Assembly (NCBI GenBank): GCA_021151695.1
Contig: JAGKWU010000011.1
Span: forward strand, 76,400 to 140,399
DNA: 64,000 nt
Direction: 5' to 3'
From: Cellvibrionaceae bacterium
GTDB taxonomy: Bacteria; Pseudomonadota; Gammaproteobacteria; Pseudomonadales; Cellvibrionaceae
Position numbers and translations under genes: made by a program. Shown one piece after another: positions 44,342 through 54,251 of this stretch (its first letter is position 1; each line of letters opens with the position of its first letter). The notes under the pieces are model-generated. The model had not been told where the DNA came from. It did not search any database and saw only the letters and a program-made list of their open reading frames with translations.

Positions 44342-45348
44342 GGCTTCCAGCGCTTAACCAATTTATTGAAAGGTTTTTCAACGCCCAGATGAACCAGAAG
44401 GCAAACCGTTAACAGACCAACAATGACGATTACCAGAAGCCAGCCCATTTCCATTTGCCCACGAAAATGTTCAATGAAAGCCTTACCCGCACGATTATGA
44501 ATTAAATAAAGCGGATAACTTAAAGCCCCCAAATAAACCCACCACCAGGGCACACTGCGTAAATTCATTTTACCCAGCGACAACAAGTAAAAGAATGCAA
44601 AAAAACCAACAACAATTCCCTGCGCAATTACGCGATCAACCGCCGTAACTTGTGTCATAAATTCCTGCGTTTGATGCCCCGCTTTAAATACAGCAAACAC
44701 CATGCTCACCACAAAAATACATTGCAACAAACGGTTACCGGGAAGCTTATGCAATAAATACGCGCATACACCACCAATAAAATAGAACGAATACTCCGGA
44801 TTAATAAACCACCCCATAAAGAATGGTTGTCGACTAAAGTGAAATGCAATTGCTATTAATAGCCAAACAACCAACCAATAGCGCCAACGGGGCAAAACAC
44901 CTAAAAGCAATAATGCAAACACACAACCATAAAACTTCAACTCCGCCTGCAGCGTCCAATAAACACCATCGATATTGGGTATACGAAGGTAATCGTTAAG
45001 GATGGTTGCGTTCCAGAACAGTTGCGCGGGTGATATGAGATACCCCTTCATCCACCAAACAGCGACCGCCGTAATGAACAAACACGCAATAAATGCCGGA
45101 TACAAACGTTGGGCCCGCGATATAGCGAACGCTAACGCACTGCGATTTTCGGCTGAAGCCATAATTACAAAGCCGCTCAACATAAAAAAGAAGTTGACGC
45201 CGAGATAACCAAAATCACACAGCGCCATAAAAAGCGCAGAGTCCTGCTTATCCAGATAGATGCAGTAGTGATAGAGGACTACACCGAAGGCGGCAACCAA
45301 GCGGAGGAAATCCAGCAAATGAAATCTATTGGTAGGTTGTGATTGCAT
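44338..45348 (-). CDS. Acyltransferase family 3 (OafA/YrhL-like)
   Basis: The 336-residue membrane protein has about ten helices and the acyltransferase-3 start LDFLRLVAAFGVVLYHYC, with the catalytic-type His. It typically O-acetylates surface polysaccharides. It is the last gene of the leftward operon, with its start six bases from the end of the asparagine-synthase-like gene, which suggests that the polymer is O-acylated. Confidence 0.88.
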   Translation of the reverse strand: MQSQPTNRFHLLDFLRLVAAFGVVLYHYCIYLDKQDSALFMALCDFGYLGVNFFFMLSGFVIMASAENRSALAFAISRAQRLYPAFIACLFITAVAVWWMKGYLISPAQLFWNATILNDYLRIPNIDGVYWTLQAELKFYGCVFALLLLGVLPRWRYWLVVWLLIAIAFHFSRQPFFMGWFINPEYSFYFIGGVCAYLLHKLPGNRLLQCIFVVSMVFAVFKAGHQTQEFMTQVTAVDRVIAQGIVVGFFAFFYLLSLGKMNLRSVPWWWVYLGALSYPLYLIHNRAGKAFIEHFRGQMEMGWLLVIVIVGLLTVCLLVHLGVEKPFNKLVKRWKP

Positions 45349-45353
45349 AACGA

Positions 45354-46925
45354 TTAATTGCCGATCAAATAGCCCAGAGCCGCCAATCGATAATGTTCTT
45401 TGGCGGACGATGAATGCTTCCAGAGAGGATACTGAATATCCACAGGAGTGCAGGAAAACAATGCGCTCATCAACTCCACGCCATGAGCTATATCATCCTG
45501 CAAATAATTTTGAAGATTTTTATCATGGTGTTCATAGCGGAAGGGACTGAGCAAAACTTCCTGACGAATACTAATCCGATTCGCCACGTCCTCTATTTTT
45601 TCACACAGGAATTCAAACTTGGCAAATAGCGAACCTGCAGGGTAATGCATTGAAGGCAAGCCAAAGCTTTCAGGAAATAGATGGGCGCTAACCTCTTTAA
45701 ATAAGCGGCGATTGAAACGCAACTCCATAGGCAAGCCCAAGAAGAAGTTGATGAACTCCTGATCAATAAATGGCTCCAACACCCTAACTCCATGCACGGA
45801 GCGATGGTAGTGGAACAAATGTGTAATCAGGTTATTTTGACGCTGCTGTATTTTCCAAAATTCATGGAAGCAGTGTGCTGGACTTCCCGACAATTCAAAT
45901 GCAGCCGCGGTCTGTTGTAAGTCTGCAAGTATTTGATCCTGATATTTATTAACCTGGTCGGGAAACAAGCTATTTTTATATTTTTTCAAAATAGCCATAG
46001 GCGAGCTAGAAGCCAAGCCTTCTTCCCGGGTTTCGGTCATGGCCCCGGTAATGGGATCGCCATAAAAACCAAACATACGCGGCAATTTTTTCTGCGAGTC
46101 TGGCAGCAATGCTTCACAGCAATAAATACCATGGGTATGCATGCCGGTAACCATACCTCCCGAACGGCGAACCACATCGCGCGCAACGGTTTTATAGCAG
46201 TCCGGACCTAAATTAAAAATGGAATGATTCGCCTGCAATTGGCGAGCTACTTTTTTTGCACACCAGCTTTCAAACGACCAGCCGCGCTGGAATGTATAGG
46301 AATAAATAGGTGCCTGACTTTTACTTCTTGCCAGCGCCGCTAGCATGCGCGAATCCAGCCCACCCGTAATGGGCAGCACTATACCCTGCGAAAAATTATC
46401 CAGTTTTTCCTTCAATCGTAAAATCTGCTTTTCTGCCTGGGCTTTAGCGTCGACATAAGAGAGTGTTGGATTTACTTGTATCGCGGGCAACCATCGCCAA
46501 CTGCGCATCAGGGTTTTGTGGACAAGATCAAAGGTTATCTCTTCAGCCACCTGCATTTTTTTTACGCGTGAAAACAAGGTTCTATCGACTAGCGGACCAT
46601 CGAACAAAATACTTTCAAGCAAAGCAACCTTATCTACATCCTGCAGTTCAACACTATCGTTACCCTTAATAACAGACAGTGTAAGTGCAGCATTGTCTGT
46701 TATTACCAGATCATCATTCCGCCAGCCCCAAAATAGCGGCAAAGGATTTCCAATAGCCGATTTAACAACAACAGACTTGGTAACCGTTGAATATTCAATG
46801 CTTGTGCAGGTCAGGCTGGTTGCACTGGAAATAGTTGGGCTTATGGATAGCTGGCCTTCATATTGCTCGCCAATACAGGCGTCAACATGATCAATAGTAG
46901 CCTGATTGAATATCACCTTGAACAT
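45354..46925 (-). CDS. Asparagine-synthase-like protein without a glutaminase site
   Basis: The 523-residue protein has a C-terminal AsnB-type PP-loop domain (about 165-515) with the ATP motif LPITGGLDSRMLAAL. The N-terminal half looks like a remnant of the Ntn glutaminase domain, but the second residue is Phe rather than the nucleophile Cys, so it cannot use glutamine in the usual way. In XrtA loci, amidotransferase-type members are common; this one could form an amide or adenylate on the polymer from another amine source. Real activity unknown. The ATG is clear and the gene is packed between a GT2 and the acyltransferase. Confidence 0.82.
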   Translation of the reverse strand: MFKVIFNQATIDHVDACIGEQYEGQLSISPTISSATSLTCTSIEYSTVTKSVVVKSAIGNPLPLFWGWRNDDLVITDNAALTLSVIKGNDSVELQDVDKVALLESILFDGPLVDRTLFSRVKKMQVAEEITFDLVHKTLMRSWRWLPAIQVNPTLSYVDAKAQAEKQILRLKEKLDNFSQGIVLPITGGLDSRMLAALARSKSQAPIYSYTFQRGWSFESWCAKKVARQLQANHSIFNLGPDCYKTVARDVVRRSGGMVTGMHTHGIYCCEALLPDSQKKLPRMFGFYGDPITGAMTETREEGLASSSPMAILKKYKNSLFPDQVNKYQDQILADLQQTAAAFELSGSPAHCFHEFWKIQQRQNNLITHLFHYHRSVHGVRVLEPFIDQEFINFFLGLPMELRFNRRLFKEVSAHLFPESFGLPSMHYPAGSLFAKFEFLCEKIEDVANRISIRQEVLLSPFRYEHHDKNLQNYLQDDIAHGVELMSALFSCTPVDIQYPLWKHSSSAKEHYRLAALGYLIGN

Positions 46926-46950
46926 GAGTAAACCTCAAATAACTGCAATG

Positions 46951-47901
46951 CTAAGCTGCAAAGGAAGCCACAGTCTTCAGGATCTCCTTGCATTGACGCA
47001 AAGAAAAGCCGTAATTAAAGCTATGACAAACTGACTTAAAGGCTTCGTATTTTTTTCCTGTCTTACGCTGTGCGTAGGCTATTCTCAGCAATCTCTCTTT
47101 CACCATTATTCTCAGCAACCCGACCGGAACCTTGTATGATTCCGGAGCCTGGAGATATTTGCGCAGAATAAACATCATGTCGCCTGCCGTTTTAATGTCA
47201 TTCTCATAGGTTTTGGCAGTAAGACTATCGCTATTGCGATAATAGATACCCGTGGTCACTGTTGAATAGGCAAATTTACAATTTTGCAAATACATTTGTA
47301 CGCCAAAATCGAGATCCTCTGCCCGAAAAACATTTTCCTCAAAGCGTATACCTTGAATCGCGGATCGCCGCACCACCAGGGTTTGCAAATGCAAAAATGA
47401 TTCATTCAGAAGCGACGCCGCAATATTATCATCCAATGCAAAGGCCGCATCACCCAAAGGATATTGCTGCATCGTTTGGAAGATTTTTTTTTCTGTTATC
47501 CAGCTTGATATTTTTTGCGCTGTTATTGCGTCATAGATATCTTGATCAAAAATAATCGCATGCTGCTCTGGATGCTTTTGCAAAAACGCCAGGCCAAGTC
47601 GCAAATGATTTTCGTACCAGACATCATCAGCATCCAAAAAAGCAATGTAATGGCCAGTTGCTGCATCAAGCCCGGTATTGCGTGCGCCCGAGGGGCCTTT
47701 GCGGCGAGCATTTTTCAACGGTTTAAGTTCGGGATGCTGCGCAGATAAAGACTGCAGGCACGCCCAGGTATCATCGCTGGAAGCATCGTCCACCACCAGA
47801 ATTTCTATCTGATAATCCGCCTTGGCCGCCAATACACTTGCCACTGATGCGACTATAGTCTGCGCCGCGTTATAGGCCGGAATAATTACCGATATATCCA
47901 C
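46951..47901 (-). CDS. Family 2 glycosyltransferase
   Basis: The 316-residue GT-A enzyme has ISVIIPAYNAAQTIV at the N-terminus, LVVDDASSDDTW, ARNTGLDAATG and the DxD-type FLDADDVWYEN. No membrane helix. The start is inferred as the GTG at 47901 (AGAGG nine bases before it) or the adjoining TTG at 47904; the longer frame to 48060 overlaps the flippase gene by 119 bases and lacks family homology. It comes after the flippase in the leftward operon. Confidence 0.87.
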   Translation of the reverse strand: MDISVIIPAYNAAQTIVASVASVLAAKADYQIEILVVDDASSDDTWACLQSLSAQHPELKPLKNARRKGPSGARNTGLDAATGHYIAFLDADDVWYENHLRLGLAFLQKHPEQHAIIFDQDIYDAITAQKISSWITEKKIFQTMQQYPLGDAAFALDDNIAASLLNESFLHLQTLVVRRSAIQGIRFEENVFRAEDLDFGVQMYLQNCKFAYSTVTTGIYYRNSDSLTAKTYENDIKTAGDMMFILRKYLQAPESYKVPVGLLRIMVKERLLRIAYAQRKTGKKYEAFKSVCHSFNYGFSLRQCKEILKTVASFAA

Positions 47902-47941
47902 CAAACCTTGCCTCTCAAAAAAATGCTGTAGCAACCTGAAC

Positions 47942-49465
47942 TCAGGCGTTAGAAAACTTTCCGCCAATCTTCTTAAAGAAACCACGCAGATATTCGCGCT
48001 CACGCGACTGTAACTCCATGGCGGCATAAGCCAATACTGCCAGCAAACAGACAATCCCATAAATCACATGGGCAAGTGATAATTGCGCACTCAATGGTAT
48101 AAACCCATAGACCATGCAGCCAAGCACCAGCAGCGCCAAAGGACGGTAGGATTGCCATACCATTGCAGCACCCTCACGCACCTCCAGAATTTTTAATGCC
48201 CACCAGGGTAGCAATACCAAGCGCCCTAAACTGAGCGGAATAGCAATTGCCGCCGCGGCCCCCAATGGCCCCTTATTAGCGACAACCAAAAACAAAGTAA
48301 GCAAGATCGCCGTAGCAATAGCTTCCATAAAATTGATATAGGCAATGACCTTGTGCTTGGCTTGGGCATAGAGTGCATTATTAAAGCCATTGGAAGAAAG
48401 CGCACTCAAACGTGCCCCCATCAACACCAGGAGTATTAAATAAGCAGACTCGAAATCAAAACTGGCGCCCATCCAATAATAGAGAATGGTTTTTCCATAT
48501 AGCATGAAGAAAAAGAAAGTAAGTACCGCAAAATAAACATTTATCCGGTTAAACAAAATCAGGTTGGCCCGGAATTTTTCCGGCTCACCTTTCGAGGAGT
48601 TTCCGGTAAGTACAGGAAGGGACAAGTTGAGTGCCTTGTAGAGCAACTGCAATGTGTACTCAACCAGGCGCACAGGTACGTAATAGATAGTCACCGCCGC
48701 CAGCGATACAAAGCCGCCGATAAAGAACAAATCAATTCGCTCTTTAAGCATACGGTTGATATCGATAAGAAATGCCCAGGCACTGAAATGAAATAGCTCC
48801 CTCATAATATCGCGACTAATGTAGTGGGGCGCGACCTCTAATTCGCGATAGACACTCCTTGCCATAAAAAAGAAAAACAAATTGGAAATAATTCCGGTCA
48901 CCAACTGCAACGCCGCAATAGCAACCAGGCCGTAATTATTGAACAGCAAATAAAAAAGAGCAGCCGTATTGAGCAGCTTGGTGATAATGCGATAGCTGGC
49001 CACCAGATCGTAGCGCAAATGTGCACTGGTAAGCCCGGCAAAAGCCTTGAACGGAAATTCAATGGCGATAGACAACCCGACTATCATGATCACCCATTGA
49101 AACTGGCTGCGAGAAATAACCTGGTTGTCCAGTTGATAAAATAGCGCGATACCGGCAACTACCGCCAAAATGACAAAAGCCAATCCCGAATAAATCACTA
49201 AAGCCGAGTTTACGATTGAGTTGGTCTTTTCATAATTTTTAACCGCGATGGTGCTGGCAACACTGCGCGTAACCGACGACGCAAAACCCAGGTCAAAAAT
49301 ATATAACAAGGTGGTAAAACCACCGACAAGCACCCATAGGCCATAGAGATCGGCCCCCAGATGTTTGAGCATCAATGGCAGGGTGACAAAGCCCACCACT
49401 ATGGCAACAATGGATTCGAGCGCTTGCAGTACCGAACCGCGTAATAATAGGTTGGCGTTACTCAT
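47942..49465 (-). CDS. Wzx-type polysaccharide flippase
   Basis: The 507-residue protein has 12-14 membrane helices in the MOP/PST arrangement. It would move undecaprenyl-linked repeat units across the inner membrane, ahead of polymerisation by the Wzy-like protein of the rightward operon. Its ATG overlaps the stop of the preceding GT2 gene (ATGAGTAA), a sign of coupling. Confidence 0.89.
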   Translation of the reverse strand: MSNANLLLRGSVLQALESIVAIVVGFVTLPLMLKHLGADLYGLWVLVGGFTTLLYIFDLGFASSVTRSVASTIAVKNYEKTNSIVNSALVIYSGLAFVILAVVAGIALFYQLDNQVISRSQFQWVIMIVGLSIAIEFPFKAFAGLTSAHLRYDLVASYRIITKLLNTAALFYLLFNNYGLVAIAALQLVTGIISNLFFFFMARSVYRELEVAPHYISRDIMRELFHFSAWAFLIDINRMLKERIDLFFIGGFVSLAAVTIYYVPVRLVEYTLQLLYKALNLSLPVLTGNSSKGEPEKFRANLILFNRINVYFAVLTFFFFMLYGKTILYYWMGASFDFESAYLILLVLMGARLSALSSNGFNNALYAQAKHKVIAYINFMEAIATAILLTLFLVVANKGPLGAAAAIAIPLSLGRLVLLPWWALKILEVREGAAMVWQSYRPLALLVLGCMVYGFIPLSAQLSLAHVIYGIVCLLAVLAYAAMELQSREREYLRGFFKKIGGKFSNA

Positions 49466-50390
49466 TGCGCATCTTCTTATGCTGATCAATCTGACCTTTA
49501 AGCATGTAGTGCTCTATGGCATTGTCGAAACGCTGGTCGCGGTTATACCAAAAGCCCACTGCAGATTTGAGGGATGTCAGTGCGTATTTTTTCCACAAAT
49601 AACGCGGAGCACCCCAGAGTTTTGGACAATCCAGCGTAGCGGCGGCGGCCTGGCCTTTGCCGGATCTATAGGCTCGCCCTTCGATCCATTTGAGATTCAG
49701 TTGTTCGGCGCGAATCTGGTGATAAACCAGGGATTCAGGCAAATACACTCCCTGAAAACCCGCTTGATTAGCGCGACGCAAAAACTCAGTCTCGCTGCCC
49801 ATGACATAATCTTTGCCATTGGGGCCGATGTTCGGATTAAAGTGAATACCCGCATCAAACACTTCACGGCGAACTGCCATATTGGGCCCCCAGATATGAC
49901 CAATTTTGATTGGTCCTTCTTTTTGCTCCCAATCAGCAATGACAAAAGCGGAACGCAAAAACCAGTGATTGAAGTCGATATCGCCACCCAGCTTTTGGTA
50001 ATCCTGCGGATAGTCCGGCAATATGCGCCCACCAAAAAGTGCAGCGTCTGGATGGCGATTTACGCCTTCGTAAAGTTTATTGAGCCACTGGGGGTCGACA
50101 ATCACATCATCGTCGCTAAATACCAATAATTGTCCGCGCGATTCTTTGAAGCCTGCAATAAGTGCTGAATTTTTCCCCGGCGTAGTTTCAACCAGGTAAC
50201 GCACTGGCATGCGCTCTCTATAAGACTCCACCAATTGTTTGGTAGCGGCCTCACCGGCATTATCAATTACCAATATTTCGTAAAGAAAATCGGACGGTGC
50301 CAGCGCTGCAAGACTCGCCAGGGTTTTATCCAGAATATCGCCGCGCTTGTAAGTGGCGAACAATACGCTCACCGCAGGGGTATTACTCAT
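49458..50390 (-). CDS. Family 2 glycosyltransferase
   Basis: The 310-residue GT-A enzyme has VSVLFATYKRGDIL, LVIDNAGEAAT-type and VFSDDDVIVDP motifs (DDD metal site), then GPNMAVRREVF and a conserved His-containing region. The start ATG at 50390 is favoured over an in-frame TTG at 50402. It adds a sugar to the repeat unit; donor unknown. Confidence 0.88.
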   Translation of the reverse strand: MSNTPAVSVLFATYKRGDILDKTLASLAALAPSDFLYEILVIDNAGEAATKQLVESYRERMPVRYLVETTPGKNSALIAGFKESRGQLLVFSDDDVIVDPQWLNKLYEGVNRHPDAALFGGRILPDYPQDYQKLGGDIDFNHWFLRSAFVIADWEQKEGPIKIGHIWGPNMAVRREVFDAGIHFNPNIGPNGKDYVMGSETEFLRRANQAGFQGVYLPESLVYHQIRAEQLNLKWIEGRAYRSGKGQAAAATLDCPKLWGAPRYLWKKYALTSLKSAVGFWYNRDQRFDNAIEHYMLKGQIDQHKKMRNE

Positions 50391-50429
50391 TACATGTCTC
50401 AATCAGTTTGCGCGTAGAGTGCGCGTGAA

Positions 50430-51536
50430 TTAATCCTTAAGTCGATCCCTGATCATATACAGGGGTTTCAAAAGCCCGCGGGCCAATACCAGTGAGCTGA
50501 TATTGATGCAGGTATCTGCAATTTTTTCCTTATAGTTGGCGTGTTTGCCTTGCCCGGCCATAAAATCATAAACCTGGCCAGCCGTTATGGCGGCTTCTAT
50601 GCCATAGCCCATATGCAATGCACCCAACGCAATTTTGGGGAAGCGATTTTCCGCAAAGCCCGATTGAAAGTTGTAGCGGCGCCCTTGCCATATAACATCG
50701 AAGAGTACGGAGACAATTTCATCATCAACTTTCATCGACTGCATAACCAAACGGCCCCCATCTGACACTAGTCGCTCGCCAAAGTTAGCCATAAATCGTC
50801 TGGAGTCAGCTGAATAACAAGGTGGGCCCCAACGCTTCATATGGAACGCATTTAACTGTGCAAAAAAAGTCTCGCACTCGGCCAAGGGATAATCGTAAAA
50901 ACTTATTTTGCCGTATTCTCCAAGGCGGCTGCGGCGATTGTAATAAGCCAGACGCGTATTGGCGCCAAGACTGCCAAGCCAGGCATCCAGCGACGCTGAC
51001 TGCACGCTATATGCTGGCTCACGCTTTTGCACAGCCACATAACAACCTGCCGCCTGAGCCAGTGCACGCGCATTTGCTTCAGCATCCAAGCAAAGATCCG
51101 ACAGCAATAATTGTTGCCAGCCCAATGGCTTTAACAACTTCGCCAATTCAGCCGAGCCACCCGCCTGCAAAAGCAGCTCAGTGCAATGATTGTATTCTGC
51201 CCGCGGCGTGCTTACTGGACCCGAGCCAACACCGGCCAAACACACACTATTTGCTGGCAGAATTTTTTTAATACGCATGCGCGTAAGATAAATCTGTTCC
51301 AGCGGATCATTGCGACCACCAACATCAATCAGCTGAATGGCGGGATGCTTACCCCACTGATCAATCCAGGCCTGTACCCAGGCTCGTGTACGAAAGACAC
51401 TCGCTGACACAGAACTATTACTCTCCTTCAGGCGAGCCTGTGGAGCAACAATGGTCTGCGAGGCATTGGTTGGAAAATTTTCCATAATTCTACGAGGCGA
51501 GAGGATACCGCCGACCACAGCCGGCGGCTTCGACAT
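50430..51536 (-). CDS. GNAT-type transferase (FemAB/BcsL-like)
   Basis: The 368-residue cytoplasmic protein of the GNAT-like Acetyltransf_6 (FemAB/CelD) type has a core LAYYNRRSRLGEYGK and later YNFQSGFAENRFPKIALG and YDFMAGQGKHANYK segments. FemAB-like proteins occur in many XrtA loci and may transfer an acyl or aminoacyl group to the polymer. It overlaps the prsT stop by one base (TAATG), so it is coupled with it. Acceptor and donor are unknown. Confidence 0.82.
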   Translation of the reverse strand: MSKPPAVVGGILSPRRIMENFPTNASQTIVAPQARLKESNSSVSASVFRTRAWVQAWIDQWGKHPAIQLIDVGGRNDPLEQIYLTRMRIKKILPANSVCLAGVGSGPVSTPRAEYNHCTELLLQAGGSAELAKLLKPLGWQQLLLSDLCLDAEANARALAQAAGCYVAVQKREPAYSVQSASLDAWLGSLGANTRLAYYNRRSRLGEYGKISFYDYPLAECETFFAQLNAFHMKRWGPPCYSADSRRFMANFGERLVSDGGRLVMQSMKVDDEIVSVLFDVIWQGRRYNFQSGFAENRFPKIALGALHMGYGIEAAITAGQVYDFMAGQGKHANYKEKIADTCINISSLVLARGLLKPLYMIRDRLKD

Positions 51537-54208
51537 TACTTCAGACGGGCTTTGGCTTGCTTAAGGTGATCAACGATTTCCTTATTATTGGGTGACAAGT
51601 TAGCAGCACGTTCCAGAATATCTATACCTTCCGCCACGCGATTGTTTTCCACCAGAATCCAGCCGTAAGTATCCATAATAGGTGGATTGCTGCCCGCCAG
51701 ATCGTAAGCTCTTTTCGCCAACTCAATTGATTTTGGATTTTTCTGTTCGTAGTAAAGCCACGCCAGATTGTTCAGAGCCGCAGGTAGCTGCGGCGCGAGT
51801 GCCACAGTTTTTTCGTACCACTTGATAGCTTCAGCAGAATCATTTTTCTGCTGGGCATCTACCGCTTTGATCAACGCAGGGCGTGCGCTGTTAGGCAACT
51901 TGGTAACCCACTCATCCACAAATTTGTTAGCCAGATCTTTTTTGCCCGTAGCTTGATACTGGGAAAAAATCGCCTCTGCAGAAACATCCAGTGGCTTTTT
52001 ATTCCAGGATTCGAAATAAAGCTTGAGTGCATCATCCGGCTTGCCTTCGGCATTGCGAATCACCGCCTGTAAATAATCGTGTTCGGCAGCAACATCTTCT
52101 GAGCTGGAGAATTGATCCAGCAATTTTTGCGCTTCCGGAATATTTTTTTGTTTGATCTCAAGCTCAATCAGGCTTGCCAGATAATTCATATTGCTAGGGA
52201 AGAATGTTAGCGCTTTCAGCAAATAGGTTTTGGCCTCGGCAAACTTATTGTCGCGCGCCAGCATATTTCCCTGACCGTGATAGAGGTTCGCCGCAATTTG
52301 CTTCACCTGAGCGGCGTTATTGCTGCGTTCCAACGCTTTCTCAACATGAGCGATGGACTCTGCGACCTGGCCTTGGGAAAACAACAATTGCGCCATTACC
52401 ACAGAAGGCTGCCACTTATCGGTTTTGTCTTCCAAACCTTGCAAAAACACCTGAGCTTCTTTAGTGCGTTTAAGTTCTTGCACCAGTCTCAACCACTGCG
52501 AGTAGGCTGGCACTTGTGTAGGATCTTCCTGCAATAAATCCTGCCAGGTGCTCAGGGCTTTTTGCGATTGTTTTTGTACGGTATAAAGCTGAGCCAAACC
52601 TGAGTAAGACAATACCTTTTCGGTGTTACCTTTTATACTGAGCGCTTTTTCAAACGCGGCCTGGGCACCGGCGTAATCCTTTTCTACCATTTTGTACCAG
52701 CCTTCAAGGAAGGCTCCACGCGCATTGGTAGGATAGGCTTTCTGATATTCCGCAACTTCCTTTTTAACCTCATTCAATTTGCCATCGGCAAACAGCGCCT
52801 TGAAATAGGTTTCCTGGACAATCAAGTCCTGTGGGTTTTCGCTGTAGGCTTTCTGCAATTGGGCGATTGCCTGAGCCTGATTTTTCATGGCTATATGGCG
52901 TTTGGCCAAGGCCAAACGCAAACGCGTTTGCTTGGGGTTGAGCGCCAGGCTCTTTTCCAGCGCTCGTTCCGCTTCGGTGCTGGTTGGGTCTTTATCCAGC
53001 AAGGCCAGACCATAAGTAGCCAGAATTTCCGCATTGTCAGGTTGGCTCTCTACAGATTTTTTTAACAGTGCGAGAGCTTCATCCATTTTATTGGAGCGGT
53101 ACTTGGCCAAAGCTGCAGCCTGGATAACGGTGGGAGTTGCCGTTTCAGGATCGATAAACTTATCGAAAAGTTCGCTCGCCTGCTGATCCTGACCTTGCTG
53201 ATACTGCACAAGCCCCATGAGCATCGCTGAGTTTTTATCCTGCGGAAATTGTTCGCGAATCTCGCTCAACAATTTTGCAGCTTCATCAAATTTGCCCTGA
53301 CGATAAAGCTCCATGGCGTCGTTAAATTTCTGCTGTGCTTGTTGGCTTTCGGGATTAGCCTCAGCCAGAATTTTTTGATAGCGATAAGCTTCGCTAGTAC
53401 GGCCTTGTTGAATCAGAGACTCGGTCAGCTGAGCCAGAGCCATGGTTTTATCCACGGTAAACACGTCAGTGTTTGGCAACATGCCCAAGGCTTTGGTATA
53501 AAAATCTTCAGCCTTGGACAACTGGTTGCGCTGCATGGCGAAATTACCAAGGGTAATCAGCGTTTTAACATTTTTAATATTGGATACATCAAGAGTATCC
53601 AGCTTGGCTTGAGCCTCTTCAGCGCGCCCTTGGGATACCAAATATTCTGACTCTACAAAAACTGCATCATCCTGTTTGCCAGGAATTTTTTGCAGCTGGG
53701 CCAACGCCTGCTCAAAGCCGGCTTTATCACCGAGGTGAATCTGGCTGCGAGCGATTAATACTTGCGCGCGAGCCTGATCATCAGCACCAGCCTTGCTTAC
53801 ATCAAAATCAGAAAGAATGTTAACGGCAGAACGGTATTTTTTGCTGGACACATAGGCATCAGCCAATTCCAGGCTGACAGATGGCATTTTCTTAACGACC
53901 GACTCCAGCATTTTTTGTGTTGAAGCATAGGCACCCACCTGATTGTAGATGCGCGCTAACAATATGTAGCCGTCAGGATTTTTAGGGTCCTTTTGAATAG
54001 CATTTTTTGCTTCCAGCATGGCCGCGCGGTACTGGCCCTGCTCTTGATAGGTGGTCGCTGAACGCGTAAAACGCGCCGCTTCTTCTTTATTTTCTGAAGA
54101 TCCGTCTTTACATCCGCCAAGCACAAGTGCCGAACCAATAGCAGCAGCCAACAATATTTTTTTTGCTGCGTGAATGGACGAAAATCTGGTTTGTTGTTTT
54201 AGTTTCAT
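51536..54208 (-). CDS. prsT: PrsT, TPR-repeat lipoprotein of the PEP-CTERM/XrtA system
   Basis: The 890-residue protein has a lipoprotein signal peptide (lipobox LGGC at about residue 33) and then a nearly unbroken run of tetratricopeptide repeats to the C-terminus, about 22-25 copies. Length and layout match the PrsT family, which is confined to genomes with XrtA/PEP-CTERM systems. It is probably a periplasmic or outer-membrane scaffold that links secretion of polymer and protein. It lies between the GNAT gene and the outer-membrane barrel gene. Confidence 0.93.
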   Translation of the reverse strand: MKLKQQTRFSSIHAAKKILLAAAIGSALVLGGCKDGSSENKEEAARFTRSATTYQEQGQYRAAMLEAKNAIQKDPKNPDGYILLARIYNQVGAYASTQKMLESVVKKMPSVSLELADAYVSSKKYRSAVNILSDFDVSKAGADDQARAQVLIARSQIHLGDKAGFEQALAQLQKIPGKQDDAVFVESEYLVSQGRAEEAQAKLDTLDVSNIKNVKTLITLGNFAMQRNQLSKAEDFYTKALGMLPNTDVFTVDKTMALAQLTESLIQQGRTSEAYRYQKILAEANPESQQAQQKFNDAMELYRQGKFDEAAKLLSEIREQFPQDKNSAMLMGLVQYQQGQDQQASELFDKFIDPETATPTVIQAAALAKYRSNKMDEALALLKKSVESQPDNAEILATYGLALLDKDPTSTEAERALEKSLALNPKQTRLRLALAKRHIAMKNQAQAIAQLQKAYSENPQDLIVQETYFKALFADGKLNEVKKEVAEYQKAYPTNARGAFLEGWYKMVEKDYAGAQAAFEKALSIKGNTEKVLSYSGLAQLYTVQKQSQKALSTWQDLLQEDPTQVPAYSQWLRLVQELKRTKEAQVFLQGLEDKTDKWQPSVVMAQLLFSQGQVAESIAHVEKALERSNNAAQVKQIAANLYHGQGNMLARDNKFAEAKTYLLKALTFFPSNMNYLASLIELEIKQKNIPEAQKLLDQFSSSEDVAAEHDYLQAVIRNAEGKPDDALKLYFESWNKKPLDVSAEAIFSQYQATGKKDLANKFVDEWVTKLPNSARPALIKAVDAQQKNDSAEAIKWYEKTVALAPQLPAALNNLAWLYYEQKNPKSIELAKRAYDLAGSNPPIMDTYGWILVENNRVAEGIDILERAANLSPNNKEIVDHLKQAKARLK

Positions 54209-54251
54209 TTTCTGACCTTTTAGGCGGCACCCACCGCCACTGATAAAATAA

